Positions 26,649 to 35,260 of a stretch of DNA of 64,000 bases are shown piece by piece. Both the position numbers and the translations under genes were made by a program. The stretch is taken from the NCBI GenBank assembly GCA_023212695.1, contig JALCCG010000034.1:1-64000 (forward strand). Direction: 5' to 3'. Numbering within the stretch: the first letter of the stretch is position 1; every line of letters begins with the position of its first letter. The DNA comes from Sporisorium sorghi (lineage: Eukaryota; Basidiomycota; Ustilaginomycetes; Ustilaginales; Ustilaginaceae). The notes under the pieces are model-generated. The model ran no database searches and was not told the DNA's origin. It was given only the letters and a program-made list of their open reading frames with translations.

Positions 26649-26846
26649 CTAGTCTTCATCCCAGAACAGATCATTGAGAGTACGCGAGAGAGCCTTGCAA
26701 ATGGCCACGCACAAGCTGAGGGAAGGATTATATTTGCCAAGCTCGATCAATCCGATGGTCTGTCTCGAGACGCCGACAATCTGGGCTAATTCTTCCTGTG
26801 AAAGATCCTTTTCGACCCTTGCCATTTTCAGTTTGATATTTTTCAT
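26649..26846 (-). CDS. Cro/CI-type HTH regulator, 65 aa
   Basis: 65 aa, nearly all helix-turn-helix: LSQEELAQIVGVSRQTIGLIELGKYNPSLSLCVAICKAL, ending NDLFWDED as in YozG/YvaO-like small regulators. It lies 22 bases downstream of a membrane protein gene on the same strand and is probably co-transcribed with it. Small HTH proteins of this class often pair with an adjacent DUF-type membrane protein. Confidence 0.92.
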   Translation of the reverse strand: MKNIKLKMARVEKDLSQEELAQIVGVSRQTIGLIELGKYNPSLSLCVAICKALSRTLNDLFWDED

Positions 26847-26868
26847 GCCAATTCACCTTGATACCTTT

Positions 26869-27384
26869 CTACGAATCAAACTCATCGTTCTGTGACATTC
26901 TTCGGCTGACCTTGTTGGCACCGTAGTGGATCGCAGAATTCATGACAACAAAGAGCGGGAGATAGATGATCAGCGAAACAAGGAAAACGATGAAGAAATA
27001 CTTCCATTCGGTTAAACTGTTGCCATTCCCGTACAAGACCGCACTTCGGATACCGAAAAAAAGAGCGAGTACGACACCGATAACAAGACCCGAGATCGCA
27101 GTACGCTTACTGAACGAAACCTTGCTCTTCTGGTCGTGAATCTCTACCTCATCGGAGTAGATTCCCAGCGTCACGCTTCGGATGCCGAAATATAAGCTTC
27201 CTCCAATAATGATCAACATTTCCAGCAGAACGGATTCCGTTGTGGTCAGCATAAAAGACTTGATAATGACAGAAATACTGCAGATGACCATGATCAAGGT
27301 GTATACCTCTTTGTATAATTTGTTCTTCATATTGACGATGCGCTCATCCTCAACAGCGTTTCTCTTAAACCATTTCATATCCAT
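26869..27384 (-). CDS. four-helix membrane protein (DUF6773-like)
   Basis: 171 aa with four hydrophobic segments (VYTLIMVICSISVIIKSF, LLEMLIIIGGSLYFGI, SGLVIGVVLALFFGI, WKYFFIVFLVSLIIYLPLFV) and charged termini. The start at 27384 follows a ggaaggg site; the ATG at 27378 is also possible. It precedes the small HTH gene in one operon. Function unknown. The family name is a recollection from its build, not a search. Confidence 0.65.
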   Translation of the reverse strand: MDMKWFKRNAVEDERIVNMKNKLYKEVYTLIMVICSISVIIKSFMLTTTESVLLEMLIIIGGSLYFGIRSVTLGIYSDEVEIHDQKSKVSFSKRTAISGLVIGVVLALFFGIRSAVLYGNGNSLTEWKYFFIVFLVSLIIYLPLFVVMNSAIHYGANKVSRRMSQNDEFDS

Positions 27385-27438
27385 CAATCCCTTCCGTCTC
27401 TCTAAAGAGTAAGTACCTGAAATTTCCTGAATACCTGA

Positions 27439-27467
27439 ATTGTAATGGTATTTACGTCATTTTGCAA
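27439..27467 (-). promoter_or_regulatory. promoter of the membrane-protein/HTH operon with TTCAGG repeats
   Basis: On the minus strand: TTGCAA (27467-27462), 17-base spacer, TACAAT (27444-27439). Just downstream TTCAGG occurs three times within about 28 bases. Possible autoregulatory sites. Confidence 0.6.
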
Positions 27468-27823
27468 TATATATATGTCATTATGATTAAAATAATTAAC
27501 ATGAACAAAAAAAGAAGTATATCTTATCCATGCATGTTACCGTAGCGGCTGGCCTTTTTCTTGATATATTTTGCTATGTAGAGGAACAGTGAGCAGCGGG
27601 TTTACATCCTTTGTCCTCATGTTAAAATGGTTATTGGGCGCATATCACCCACGCAAAATAGAGGATAGGAGCGTGTTCGATGCCATGATCCATTACATTC
27701 GTTTACGTTAATGTGAGGTACAGATCGTATAAGCTCGGCCATTTTTAAAAAGAGTGATGGCTAGAGTTTATTTATCTGTGCCTTTTTCATTTCGTCATAA
27801 CGAATGGAAAGGATGATTGGGCT
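27468..27823. other. intergenic stretch with no recognised gene
   Basis: AT-rich 356 bases between divergent units. No convincing coding frame, hairpin terminator or structured leader was seen. It must hold the promoter of the RlmA-type gene. Confidence 0.5.
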
Positions 27824-28726
27824 GTGTCCAAAAATGAAAAGTTGTTGCAAAAAGCGAAACTGCTGTCGATTCATGAGCAGATGTTCAAATGCCCGATCTG
27901 CGGCTGTTCCATGAAAGTTGAACGATTGGCAAGTGTAGTGTGCGAGAAGGGCCATTGTTATGATATATCCAAGCAAGGGCATGTGAACTTGCTCTCCCAT
28001 GCAGTCACAACAAAATATGATAAGGCCCTGTTCGAATCCCGAAAACGGATAAACAACAGCGGTTTTTTTGACCCGATGATGGAGCGGATTACGGATCGGA
28101 TCCTTCAAGCAGAGAAATCAGAAGGAATGGAGCTGAAGATACTGGATGCAGGCTGTGGAGAGGGTTCCCATCTAACTGGTATAACGAACAAACTTGGGAA
28201 GCGGCAGCTGGAGCAACACGTGCTTGGCGTTGGCGTGGATATTGCCAAAGAAGGCATCATGATGGCCGCAAGAAATGCACCCGGACATATCTGGTGTACG
28301 GCAGATCTGGCGAATAGCCCGTTCGCGGACAAGCAGTTCGATTTTATTATAAATATATTGTCTCCCTCCAACTACGCCGAGTTCGGTCGAATGCTTGCAG
28401 ATGATGGAATGGTAGTGAAGGTGATTCCGGGAAGCGGTTATTTGCAGGAGCTGCGAGAGATGTTCTACAGACAGACGAGCAGAGCGAGTTACTCCAATGA
28501 CAGCACGATGAAGCTGTTTGGCCGTCACTTTGACCGGATGGATTCCGAGCGGATTCAGTATCGCGTCGATTTGGATTCCGGGCAGATGAGACACTTGATC
28601 CACATGACGCCGTTATCCTGGGGGGGGTCCCCGGAAGTCATTGGGCAGACGCTGGATGAAGAGATGGGGATAACCGTGGATTTGACTGTTCTCTATGGCT
28701 GGAAGAAGAACCAGAGGTTCTGGTAG
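27824..28726 (+). CDS. 23S rRNA (guanine-N1)-methyltransferase, RlmA family
   Basis: 300 aa, GTG start. The N-terminal zinc finger is CPICGCSMKVERLASVVCEKGHCYD, followed by SKQGHVNLL, the hallmark of RlmA/YxjB. A Rossmann methyltransferase domain follows with the SAM loop LDAGCGEGSH. The Gram-positive members (RlmA-II) methylate G748 in helix 35 of 23S rRNA and some confer tylosin-type tolerance with another methylase. Complete length. Start not strongly supported by its upstream site. Confidence 0.88.
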   Translation: MSKNEKLLQKAKLLSIHEQMFKCPICGCSMKVERLASVVCEKGHCYDISKQGHVNLLSHAVTTKYDKALFESRKRINNSGFFDPMMERITDRILQAEKSEGMELKILDAGCGEGSHLTGITNKLGKRQLEQHVLGVGVDIAKEGIMMAARNAPGHIWCTADLANSPFADKQFDFIINILSPSNYAEFGRMLADDGMVVKVIPGSGYLQELREMFYRQTSRASYSNDSTMKLFGRHFDRMDSERIQYRVDLDSGQMRHLIHMTPLSWGGSPEVIGQTLDEEMGITVDLTVLYGWKKNQRFW

Positions 28727-28818
28727 TTAGATTCGGGAATTTATGTTTTGCTATTGTGCTCCTTTGGGAGATAATGTGAGTAGATGCCTATTATAAGAAA
28801 AAGGAGTTGACTAGTCGT

Positions 28819-29250
28819 ATGACACTTCGAATGAATCCGTATCTCTATATGGACGGGAATGCTAAGGAAGCCGTTCAATTCTATGAGAAGGCTTTGGATG
28901 CCCATGTAATTATGCTTCAAACCTTTGGTGAAATGCCGGCTAACCCGGACTTTCCGCTGCCGGAGAATGCACGGGATCGCGTATCTCACGCTACGCTTCA
29001 GGTTGGGGATACGATCCTGATGTTATCAGATACGTTTCCTGGACAACCGGTTCAATCCAGCAATCAGGTTCAGATCTGCATTATGACGGATGCAGCGGAA
29101 CAGGCGACACGAGTATATGAAGCACTCCGGGAGGGCGGACAGGTTGTCATGCCTCTTCAGGAGACCTTCTGGAGCCCGGCCTATGGCATCGTTGCGGACA
29201 AATACGGCATTAACTGGAATATCTCAACGGAAGTAGAAGTAAAAGGCTAG
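28819..29250 (+). CDS. VOC/PhnB-like glyoxalase-fold protein
   Basis: 143 aa from the ATG at 28819, twelve bases after aaaaaggag; a TTG at 28807 abuts that site. It starts NPYLYMDGNAKEAVQFYEKAL, typical of the PhnB/3-demethylubiquinone-like branch of the vicinal oxygen chelate superfamily. It ends YGIVADKYGINWNI. Single domain pair, probably dimeric. Substrate unknown. A strong terminator follows. Confidence 0.92.
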   Translation: MTLRMNPYLYMDGNAKEAVQFYEKALDAHVIMLQTFGEMPANPDFPLPENARDRVSHATLQVGDTILMLSDTFPGQPVQSSNQVQICIMTDAAEQATRVYEALREGGQVVMPLQETFWSPAYGIVADKYGINWNISTEVEVKG

Positions 29251-29280
29251 AAGCTGAGCGTCCAAAAGGAAACAATGCAA

Positions 29281-29310
29281 GAATCCCTAACGGTAAACCG
29301 TTAGGGATTC
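29281..29310 (+). terminator. intrinsic terminator of the VOC gene
   Basis: 13-bp perfect stem GAATCCCTAACGG / CCGTTAGGGATTC with loop TAAA, then TTCTC. Confidence 0.85.
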
Positions 29311-29356
29311 TTCTCATTCCAGTGGAGTGACCATCAATATGATATTCCCGTTGTGG

Positions 29357-29608
29357 TTATGCCCGGGTCCCATTCCACCACTTGTAATAGATTTGGACAT
29401 GTCCGGTAGGACTTGCCACGAGCGGGTCGATGACTAGTGTCTTGCCGCTTACCTTAAGCTCGATAACCTTCTTGTTCTTCTCGGCAGAGTCCACTTTCGC
29501 GAGGAAGGAGGAATCCGCCTGAAAGCCATACAGATTAAGGAGTTCGATCAGCATGCTGCGCTGCGTTTTATCGCTGGACATTAGGTAAAAGATTCTATAA
29601 CGGCCCAT
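29357..29608 (-). CDS. hypothetical fragment-like ORF, 83 aa
   Basis: Minus-strand frame from the ATG at 29608 (MGRYRIFYLMSSDKTQ...). No clear ribosome site. Composition is protein-like, with amphipathic segments (LIELLNLYGFQADSSFLAKV; VIELKVSGKTLVIDPL). It may be a small gene or the tail of a lost one. Its upstream end abuts the alpha/beta hydrolase remnant on the other strand. No family recognised. Confidence 0.35.
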   Translation of the reverse strand: MGRYRIFYLMSSDKTQRSMLIELLNLYGFQADSSFLAKVDSAEKNKKVIELKVSGKTLVIDPLVASPTGHVQIYYKWWNGTRA

Positions 29609-29623
29609 GACGCAGATCAAAAA

Positions 29624-29835
29624 TGGATCCAATCCAGGCCGGATTCTTTTGCCACCCTGCTGCCTCGCATATCCAGCTTATACCTGTACCACTCCCGCCA
29701 CGATCCCGTGGTGCCTTTCGCGCACGCTCAGCACTACGCGAAGCAGCTTTCCCAGGCCGGCGGGCATACGAGGGTGACGATCACTATTTCCTTGAAGGCT
29801 TGCCCGAGCTTGTAGACGATATCAAGCGTATATAA
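29624..29835 (+). pseudogene. C-terminal remnant of an alpha/beta hydrolase, frameshifted
   Basis: From about 29624 one frame reads SLYLYHSRHDPVVPFAHAQ, which carries the late catalytic-Asp region of alpha/beta hydrolases. After a frame change near 29757-29765 another frame reads RAYEGDDHYFLEGLPELVD, carrying the catalytic-His region, and stops at 29835. The N-terminal two thirds, with the nucleophile elbow, are absent. A decayed gene end beside a repeat element. Confidence 0.6.
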
Positions 29836-29939
29836 AAAAGGGACGACGTCAGCTGCGCATCATAGCTAATCACGCGACTTTCGTAGTTTGTCTAAGGTGC
29901 AAAAAAGAGAGCCGTGGCGCACTACCTAAAAGGATTGCT

Positions 29940-30110
29940 CCAGCGGAGAAGGCGGAATGATTCTGGAGAAGCGACAGCGGTCTCCTGAAAGCTTTCTGAA
30001 AGAAAGCTGCATCGTAAGCGTAAACCGCACCCGGATTTCTACATCAGCCCATTCATTCATAGAAATCTGGGGGCAACAGAGATCGGAAGAATCATCCGCA
30101 TGCGGAGCGA
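29940..30110. repeat. dispersed hairpin element, copy 1
   Basis: Outer arms CGGAATGATTCT (29953-29964) and AGAATCATCCG (30088-30098); inner arms CACCCGGATTTCTA (30028-30041) and TAGAAATCTGGGGGC (30060-30074). It shares blocks with 37155-37290: GGAGAAGGCGGAAT, TTCTGGAGAAGCG, ACCCGGATTTC, GAAATCTGGGGGCAACAG and GATCGGAAGAAT. Copy 1 has about 38 extra bases between the arms, which fold as AGCTTTCT/AGAAAGCT. Confidence 0.85.
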
Positions 30111-30203
30111 TACAAAAAAACAGACGGAGCGATGCAAAGATCTACCCACGAATATAGCGATGCTAAGGGAATCAGAAGTTAAGGGGCGCATATAACCTCG
30201 CAT

Positions 30204-30239
30204 CAAAAAAAAACGACATCAGCTTTTCGCTAATGTCGT
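30204..30239 (-). terminator. intrinsic terminator of the permuted-binding-protein gene
   Basis: On the minus strand the stem ACGACATTAGC / GCTGATGTCGT has loop GAAAA, followed by a run of nine or more T. Confidence 0.93.
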
Positions 30240-30247
30240 CCTCTTTT

Positions 30248-32068
30248 TTACTTGCTCGCTTTATATGCGCTCAAGAATTCCTTCACCTTAGCCGGGTCGG
30301 CTACCAGCTCGTTGCCGGTTTTGACAATCGGGCTGACGGTGGAGTAGGCTTTGATTTTGTTGTTGTTGTAGTAAGTCAAAATCTCATCCTGGTTGATCGA
30401 GTAGAGCACCGCTCTTCTCAGATCATCGCTTGTTGCCACATCACGGTTCTTCGTGTTGAACAGCAAGTAGGATACCGCGTTGCTCTCAATGGTTTGCAGT
30501 TTCAGCTTGCTGTCGCCTTTAACCACATCGTATTTTGTTTCAGGCACGCCGTAGTACAGGTGAATTTCGCCGCTGCGCAGAGCGGAGAGTGTGCTGTCCG
30601 CATCCTTGATGAAGCGCATTTTCACTTGCTCGATTTTCGGCTCGTGCTCTGTACCCTTCATGTAACCAGGGTTTTTGAAGAAGGTCGCTTCATAATCCGT
30701 TTTGGAAGACAAGATGTAAGGACCGCTTGCATACAGCGTATTGTTGTACTTGTCGCCTTCGGTTACCGTGTTCTGGTCACCATATGGGATGTCTTTGTTC
30801 ACATCGAACTTCTCAACGTCATATGTGTTGATCGATTCGACTTGTTTCTTCGATACGATCCCCGCAGATTGGTGAGCCAGGTAGTTCAGTACTTGCGGGA
30901 ACGGCTCTGTAGTAGTCAATTTGATAACCTGGTATTTACCGTCTTTCGTGCTTGCTTGGTTCTTGTCATTGACCAGGGAAGTGATTTTGGTATCCAAGCC
31001 TGCTTCAAGAGCATTCTTAACACTGTCGCCGCTTCCGGATACTTTCGTGTTCTCAAGAACGCTCATATCCGTTACAGCTTCAACGGTGTTGATGTGCTCG
31101 TGAAGCGTGTAGGTACGATGATCAGGGACTGAATTTTTGTCTTTGGCTCTGTTCATGGAGAAGATAACGTCGTCTGCGCCTACGCGTTCGCCGGAATCTT
31201 CGGCTTTTTTGTTCGTGATTTTGGCAAAGTTAATGTCATCTCTAAGAATGAAGTAGTACTCCGAATTGCCTTCACCGATGGCATGGTTGTAAGACAGCGA
31301 ACCTTCGGACGTGATCTTGTCATCATCGGTCAGGTTGATCAGACGTACGTTCATGTTGGTATTGATAATGTTGATGGAACCGTCATTACCCTTGATCGGA
31401 TCAAGCGAAGTCAGTTCCGAGATCGATTGGGACAGAATCAGCGGCTGCGAAGCGCGCTTGGATTGATCTTTGAAATCAACAGCTTCCCAAGGAAGGGAGC
31501 GGGATTTCGAGAGACGGACAGAGTTTTCGTCCAGCACATCCTTGTTGAACGCTTGGCTCTTCAGGGAAATGTACAGCGGAGCGATGTAAGCTTTGTCTGT
31601 AACAAGACGTTGTTCCAGTTGTTTGTAGGTCTCAGCAGCGTCTTCGGGCGTTTGTGTTGCTGCTTGGTCGATCAGCTTGTCCACTTCTTCGTCGGACATA
31701 ATGCTGTAGTCGCCGCCGGTTTTGAACAGGGAACGAACAGCATAGTCAGGGTTGCCTGTCACGGTCGTCCAGCTGGACAGTGCGACATCATAATTACCGG
31801 CATCCTGTTGAGCTTTGTAGCTGCCGTAGTCCGGCTGCAGATTCAGCTTCACGTTGAAGCCGTTCTTTGTAAGCTGGTCGCGAATGATGTTGATATCCGA
31901 TTCGCCGGAGCTCATGCCAAGAAGTTCAATATTCACAGCGGATGTATCTGCTGCTGTATCGGATGGTTCTTGCTGATTTTGCTGTGCATCATCTTTGGTT
32001 GTTACGTTGCATCCGGCCAGTACGATGACTAGCGAGAGGACCAGTAACAGCAAGGAACTCTTTTTCAT
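30248..32068 (-). CDS. peptide/nickel-type ABC substrate-binding lipoprotein, circularly permuted
   Basis: 606 aa, family 5 extracellular solute-binding protein with lipobox VLAGC (Cys20) and an aggaggg site. Domain order is unusual. Residues about 45-202 look like the normal C-terminal part of OppA/DppA proteins: NYDVALSSWTTVTGNPDYAV, EEVDKLIDQAA, KAYIAPLYISLKSQAF, then RSLPWEAVDF. Residues about 207-606 look like the normal N-terminal and middle parts: LILSQSISELTSLDP, FILRDDINFA, ADDVIFSMNRA, ASGPYIL, LRRAVLYSINQDEIL. The protein ends at DPAKVKEFLSAYKASK, where the usual protein would continue into the part found here at the front. Last gene of the permease operon. Confidence 0.9.
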   Translation of the reverse strand: MKKSSLLLLVLSLVIVLAGCNVTTKDDAQQNQQEPSDTAADTSAVNIELLGMSSGESDINIIRDQLTKNGFNVKLNLQPDYGSYKAQQDAGNYDVALSSWTTVTGNPDYAVRSLFKTGGDYSIMSDEEVDKLIDQAATQTPEDAAETYKQLEQRLVTDKAYIAPLYISLKSQAFNKDVLDENSVRLSKSRSLPWEAVDFKDQSKRASQPLILSQSISELTSLDPIKGNDGSINIINTNMNVRLINLTDDDKITSEGSLSYNHAIGEGNSEYYFILRDDINFAKITNKKAEDSGERVGADDVIFSMNRAKDKNSVPDHRTYTLHEHINTVEAVTDMSVLENTKVSGSGDSVKNALEAGLDTKITSLVNDKNQASTKDGKYQVIKLTTTEPFPQVLNYLAHQSAGIVSKKQVESINTYDVEKFDVNKDIPYGDQNTVTEGDKYNNTLYASGPYILSSKTDYEATFFKNPGYMKGTEHEPKIEQVKMRFIKDADSTLSALRSGEIHLYYGVPETKYDVVKGDSKLKLQTIESNAVSYLLFNTKNRDVATSDDLRRAVLYSINQDEILTYYNNNKIKAYSTVSPIVKTGNELVADPAKVKEFLSAYKASK

Positions 32069-32148
32069 TGTTGATACCCTCCTGAGTTGTAAAAATATAT
32101 ATAAAATATTATTGAAACCAAAGTTAGTGTGCTTTACTTGCTGGAGGT

Positions 32149-33657
32149 TTAATCCAGCTTAGGATCAAGCGCATCCCGCAGTCCGTCCCCAAGGAAGTTG
32201 AAGGACAGCACCAGTGCAATGATGGCAAGGCCCGGATAAATGGCCAGGTAGGAATGCGTCTCAAGGTACGTGCTTCCGATCTTGAGGATATTCCCCCATT
32301 CCGGAATGTGCGGCTCAACGCCGAGACCCAGATAACTCAAGCTGCTCGTCGAGATGACGGCTGCACCGATAGTCAATGTGGATTTGACAATCATGGGAGC
32401 GAGCGAGTTAGGAACGATATGCTTGAATATAATCGAAAAATTGCTGGAGCCGAAGGCTCTGGCTGCATCAACATATTCAAAGGTGGAGACAAGGAGCACA
32501 TTCGCCCTCATTGTTCTTGCATATGTCGGTATAGCGCCTACGCTGAGTGCCAGAATGAGATTGACGGTATTGGCTCCGAATGCAGCAATGATCGCAATGG
32601 CAAGCAGGATGCCCGGTATTGCGTACAGCACATCCAGCAATCGCATGATAATGTTATCGGTATGACGGCCATAATAGCCGGAGATGGCACCCAGAACGCC
32701 GCCGATGATAACGGGGATCGCCGTCGAGGCAAATCCGACAATCAGCGAAATCCGGGCTCCGAATACGATGCGGGAGAACAAATCCCGGCCGAAGTTGTCC
32801 GTACCGAATGGATAAGCAAGGCTTGGCGGCTGCAGAATGGCACTGTAGTTGTTATCAATCGCAATGCTGTAATCGAAGGTGAACAGGCTGCTTACCGATA
32901 GACAGAACAGGAAGACAACAAAGAACAGTCCAGACATGGCCGTCTGGTTAGCTGTAAGCTTCACCCATACGTCGCCCCAGCGGGTCATCGCAGGGTTGCC
33001 GTTCTTGCGGATTTTGGCTAGCAGATTAATGCCGAGCACCAGGGCAAATATATTGCCCGTTACCGCAGTCAGAATGATCGGAAAGGCAAGCCAGGTCATT
33101 CTGGGATGAGCGTAGTTCGTTTTTACATATCTGGCAACCATTATAAGAGCAACCAGCTGAATGATGGCCATGATCAGAAGTGTTGCCATCGCTGGCAGGA
33201 ATGTATTTGAGACATAAGGCTTAAATAGATTCAGCGCCGATACGGCGATGACAAACAGCTGGGTTAACAGCATATAGACGGCAATCGTATATTCAGGCGG
33301 CTTCTGTTTCTTGATCAGATTGAAACCGAAAGTAACGGTAAACAGGTTTCCTGTGACGATGCTCAGCAACTGGATGTAACCCAGAATCCTCGTGGAGCGC
33401 CGGATTTCTCCCTGGCTTCGAAGATCTCTTCGGATCAGCAGCGTAATGATCATCTGAATGATGGTAAAGAGTGCGTACACTGCAAAGGCGGTGAACACCC
33501 ACGGTTTGATGGTTCCCCCAGTGAAATCAAAGCTGTTCAGCAGCAGGATCACCGTTAAGGTCAAAGATATAACCCATGTGAAGCTGGCTTGACTGTACTC
33601 GTGTGAGGATTTCAGCTGGTGTTTGGTTTCTTGTTTAGAAAGAAGCTTCTTGATCAT
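32149..33657 (-). CDS. OppC/DppC-type ABC permease with N-terminal membrane extension
   Basis: 502 aa against about 300 for the family. The canonical permease begins near residue 224 (MTRWGDVWVKLTANQTAMSG) and contains YPFGTDNFGRDLFSRIVFGARISL, the EAA loop YVDAARAFGSSNFSIIFKHIVPNSLAP and the C-terminal FNFLGDGLRDALDPKLD. The first 220 residues hold about six extra hydrophobic segments with an internal repeat: IVTGNLFTVTFGFNLIKK (100-117) and AVTGNIFALVLGINLLAK (198-215). This suggests a duplicated three-helix unit. It lies 13 bases after the OppB-type gene. The extension's role is unknown. Confidence 0.93.
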   Translation of the reverse strand: MIKKLLSKQETKHQLKSSHEYSQASFTWVISLTLTVILLLNSFDFTGGTIKPWVFTAFAVYALFTIIQMIITLLIRRDLRSQGEIRRSTRILGYIQLLSIVTGNLFTVTFGFNLIKKQKPPEYTIAVYMLLTQLFVIAVSALNLFKPYVSNTFLPAMATLLIMAIIQLVALIMVARYVKTNYAHPRMTWLAFPIILTAVTGNIFALVLGINLLAKIRKNGNPAMTRWGDVWVKLTANQTAMSGLFFVVFLFCLSVSSLFTFDYSIAIDNNYSAILQPPSLAYPFGTDNFGRDLFSRIVFGARISLIVGFASTAIPVIIGGVLGAISGYYGRHTDNIIMRLLDVLYAIPGILLAIAIIAAFGANTVNLILALSVGAIPTYARTMRANVLLVSTFEYVDAARAFGSSNFSIIFKHIVPNSLAPMIVKSTLTIGAAVISTSSLSYLGLGVEPHIPEWGNILKIGSTYLETHSYLAIYPGLAIIALVLSFNFLGDGLRDALDPKLD

Positions 33658-33670
33658 GAGTACACCTGCT

Positions 33671-35113
33671 TTAGTATTGTTTCATCTTGGACCTGATCCG
33701 TGGATCAAAGAACGCGTACAAGATATCAATAATGACATTCACCAGTGAAATGGTAATGGCTGTGTAAACCACGCCGCCCATAATGGCCGGGATATCGGGG
33801 ATAAACTGTTTATCCACAATGTAACTGCCGATACCGCTGATGTTAAAGACCTTCTCCGTTACGGCTGAACCGCCGAGCATCCCGCCGAACTGAAGTCCGA
33901 TGACGGTAATGATAGGAATAATGGCGTTGCGGACAGCATGCTTCATTAGAATGGTGCGCTTGCCGAGCCCCTTCGCCCTGGCTGTGATCATATAATCTTC
34001 ATTAATGACTTCCAGCGTCGAAGACCGCGTCATTCTGGCTACCGAAGCGGTGAGTCCCGTCCCGAGCACGATGACCGGCATAATCATGGACAGCCAGTTC
34101 TCCGGATTAAAGGTGGCAGGCAGCCATTGCAGCTTGATCGAGAAATTCAGGATAAAGATCAATCCCTGCCAGAAGTTCGGAATGGACAGTCCGAGCAGAG
34201 CCACAAACATAAAGGTATAGTCAAAAAACGAATTCGGTCTCGTAGCCGAGATAATCCCGATTGGCAATGCGATCGCAATCGCAATGATCAGGGAGATAAC
34301 CGTGAGTGTCAGCGTGATCGGGAACTTCCTGGCGATGCTTGAGGTGATCTCTTCGTTGCCAGAGAAGGATTTGCCAAGATCGAAATAGGCGATTCCCTTA
34401 ATATTGTTCCACAGCTGCGTCAGGTACCCTTGGTCCAGGCCGTGCATTTTGTTAAAAGCTGCGATCTGCTCCGGTGTTGCCGTCTCCCCCAAAATGTTGG
34501 CTGCCGGGTTGAACGGCGACAAGTGGAGGATCGTAAAGACGAGCACCGCCACGCCGAAGATCACGAAGACCGTCATGACGAGTCTCTCCAGAATATATTT
34601 CAGGTAGGGATTGCTGTACAAAAAAATAAGGATGTACATCAACAGGCCCGGAATTAGTGATATAATGAAAAACAACGGATTCTCGATAAGAGAACCAAAT
34701 GTATCGGCCATAGTCAAACGCTTCTGCTGGTTCAGCTTCAGTTCCTTGCCGGTTCTTTCCTTGAGGACTTCCTGGAACCTGGCTTGAACGATCTTGTCAA
34801 CTTCCTGCCGAAGCTGCCCTTCATTGACCTTTTGCTTGAAGAAGCCATGCTTGCGCTTCTGCTGCTCCATAATTTCGGTGCGTAGTGCTTCCAAATATCC
34901 GGCAGCCAGCATCTCGCTGCGTATGCGGTTCTCAGCCGCAGCGTAGTCATCCTTCTTCCTCTGAACCAAATAAAATAGGAAGACCACGAGATTCACGGGC
35001 GCTCCCAATAATAATAGTAAGTATCTATAAGAAGGATTCAGAAGGATCTTACTGTAGGTGCTGCTTATTGAACTTATGAGTCTGTTTGGTCTTGCTGCTT
35101 CTGTCCCCCCCAT
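33671..35113 (-). CDS. OppB/DppB-type ABC permease with N-terminal extension
   Basis: 480 aa against about 310-340. The canonical permease begins near residue 170 (YLKYILERLVMTVFVIFGV) and contains LHLSPFNPAANILG, the EAA loop YMITARAKGLGKRTILMKHAVRNAIIP and a C-terminal DPRIRSKMKQY. The extension has a membrane segment at 30-52, a charged, probably coiled-coil stretch at 53-135 (QQKRKHGFFKQKVNEG, EVDKIVQARFQEVLKERTG) and a second membrane segment at about 146-167. So the charged stretch would be cytoplasmic between two helices. First gene of a three-gene operon; RBS aaggagg. Confidence 0.93.
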   Translation of the reverse strand: MGGTEAARPNRLISSISSTYSKILLNPSYRYLLLLLGAPVNLVVFLFYLVQRKKDDYAAAENRIRSEMLAAGYLEALRTEIMEQQKRKHGFFKQKVNEGQLRQEVDKIVQARFQEVLKERTGKELKLNQQKRLTMADTFGSLIENPLFFIISLIPGLLMYILIFLYSNPYLKYILERLVMTVFVIFGVAVLVFTILHLSPFNPAANILGETATPEQIAAFNKMHGLDQGYLTQLWNNIKGIAYFDLGKSFSGNEEITSSIARKFPITLTLTVISLIIAIAIALPIGIISATRPNSFFDYTFMFVALLGLSIPNFWQGLIFILNFSIKLQWLPATFNPENWLSMIMPVIVLGTGLTASVARMTRSSTLEVINEDYMITARAKGLGKRTILMKHAVRNAIIPIITVIGLQFGGMLGGSAVTEKVFNISGIGSYIVDKQFIPDIPAIMGGVVYTAITISLVNVIIDILYAFFDPRIRSKMKQY

Positions 35114-35165
35114 AAGGTGCCTTTCCTCCTTGTTCCAAATTGCATTATTCCGAGTGATATAGTAT

Positions 35166-35194
35166 ATTTTATTTTAGCCTATTTTAAAAGTCAA
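35166..35194 (-). promoter_or_regulatory. promoter of the extended-permease operon
   Basis: Minus strand TTGACT (35194-35189), 17-base spacer, TAAAAT (35171-35166). Confidence 0.65.
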
Positions 35195-35260
35195 TAGATT
35201 ATAAGAGTTGCAGAGGATATTACCTTTTTAACATAAACGCATAATGGCAGGTGAGCAGAG

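Noticed and set aside
30233..31132. Long plus-strand frame opposite the binding-protein gene
   Set aside because: It lies wholly inside the well-supported minus-strand gene, shows no family motif and has no ribosome site.
30248..32068. Binding protein as a gene fusion or assembly chimera of two separate genes
   Set aside because: One signal peptide, one frame, no second start with a ribosome site, and the two parts together make just one complete family domain.
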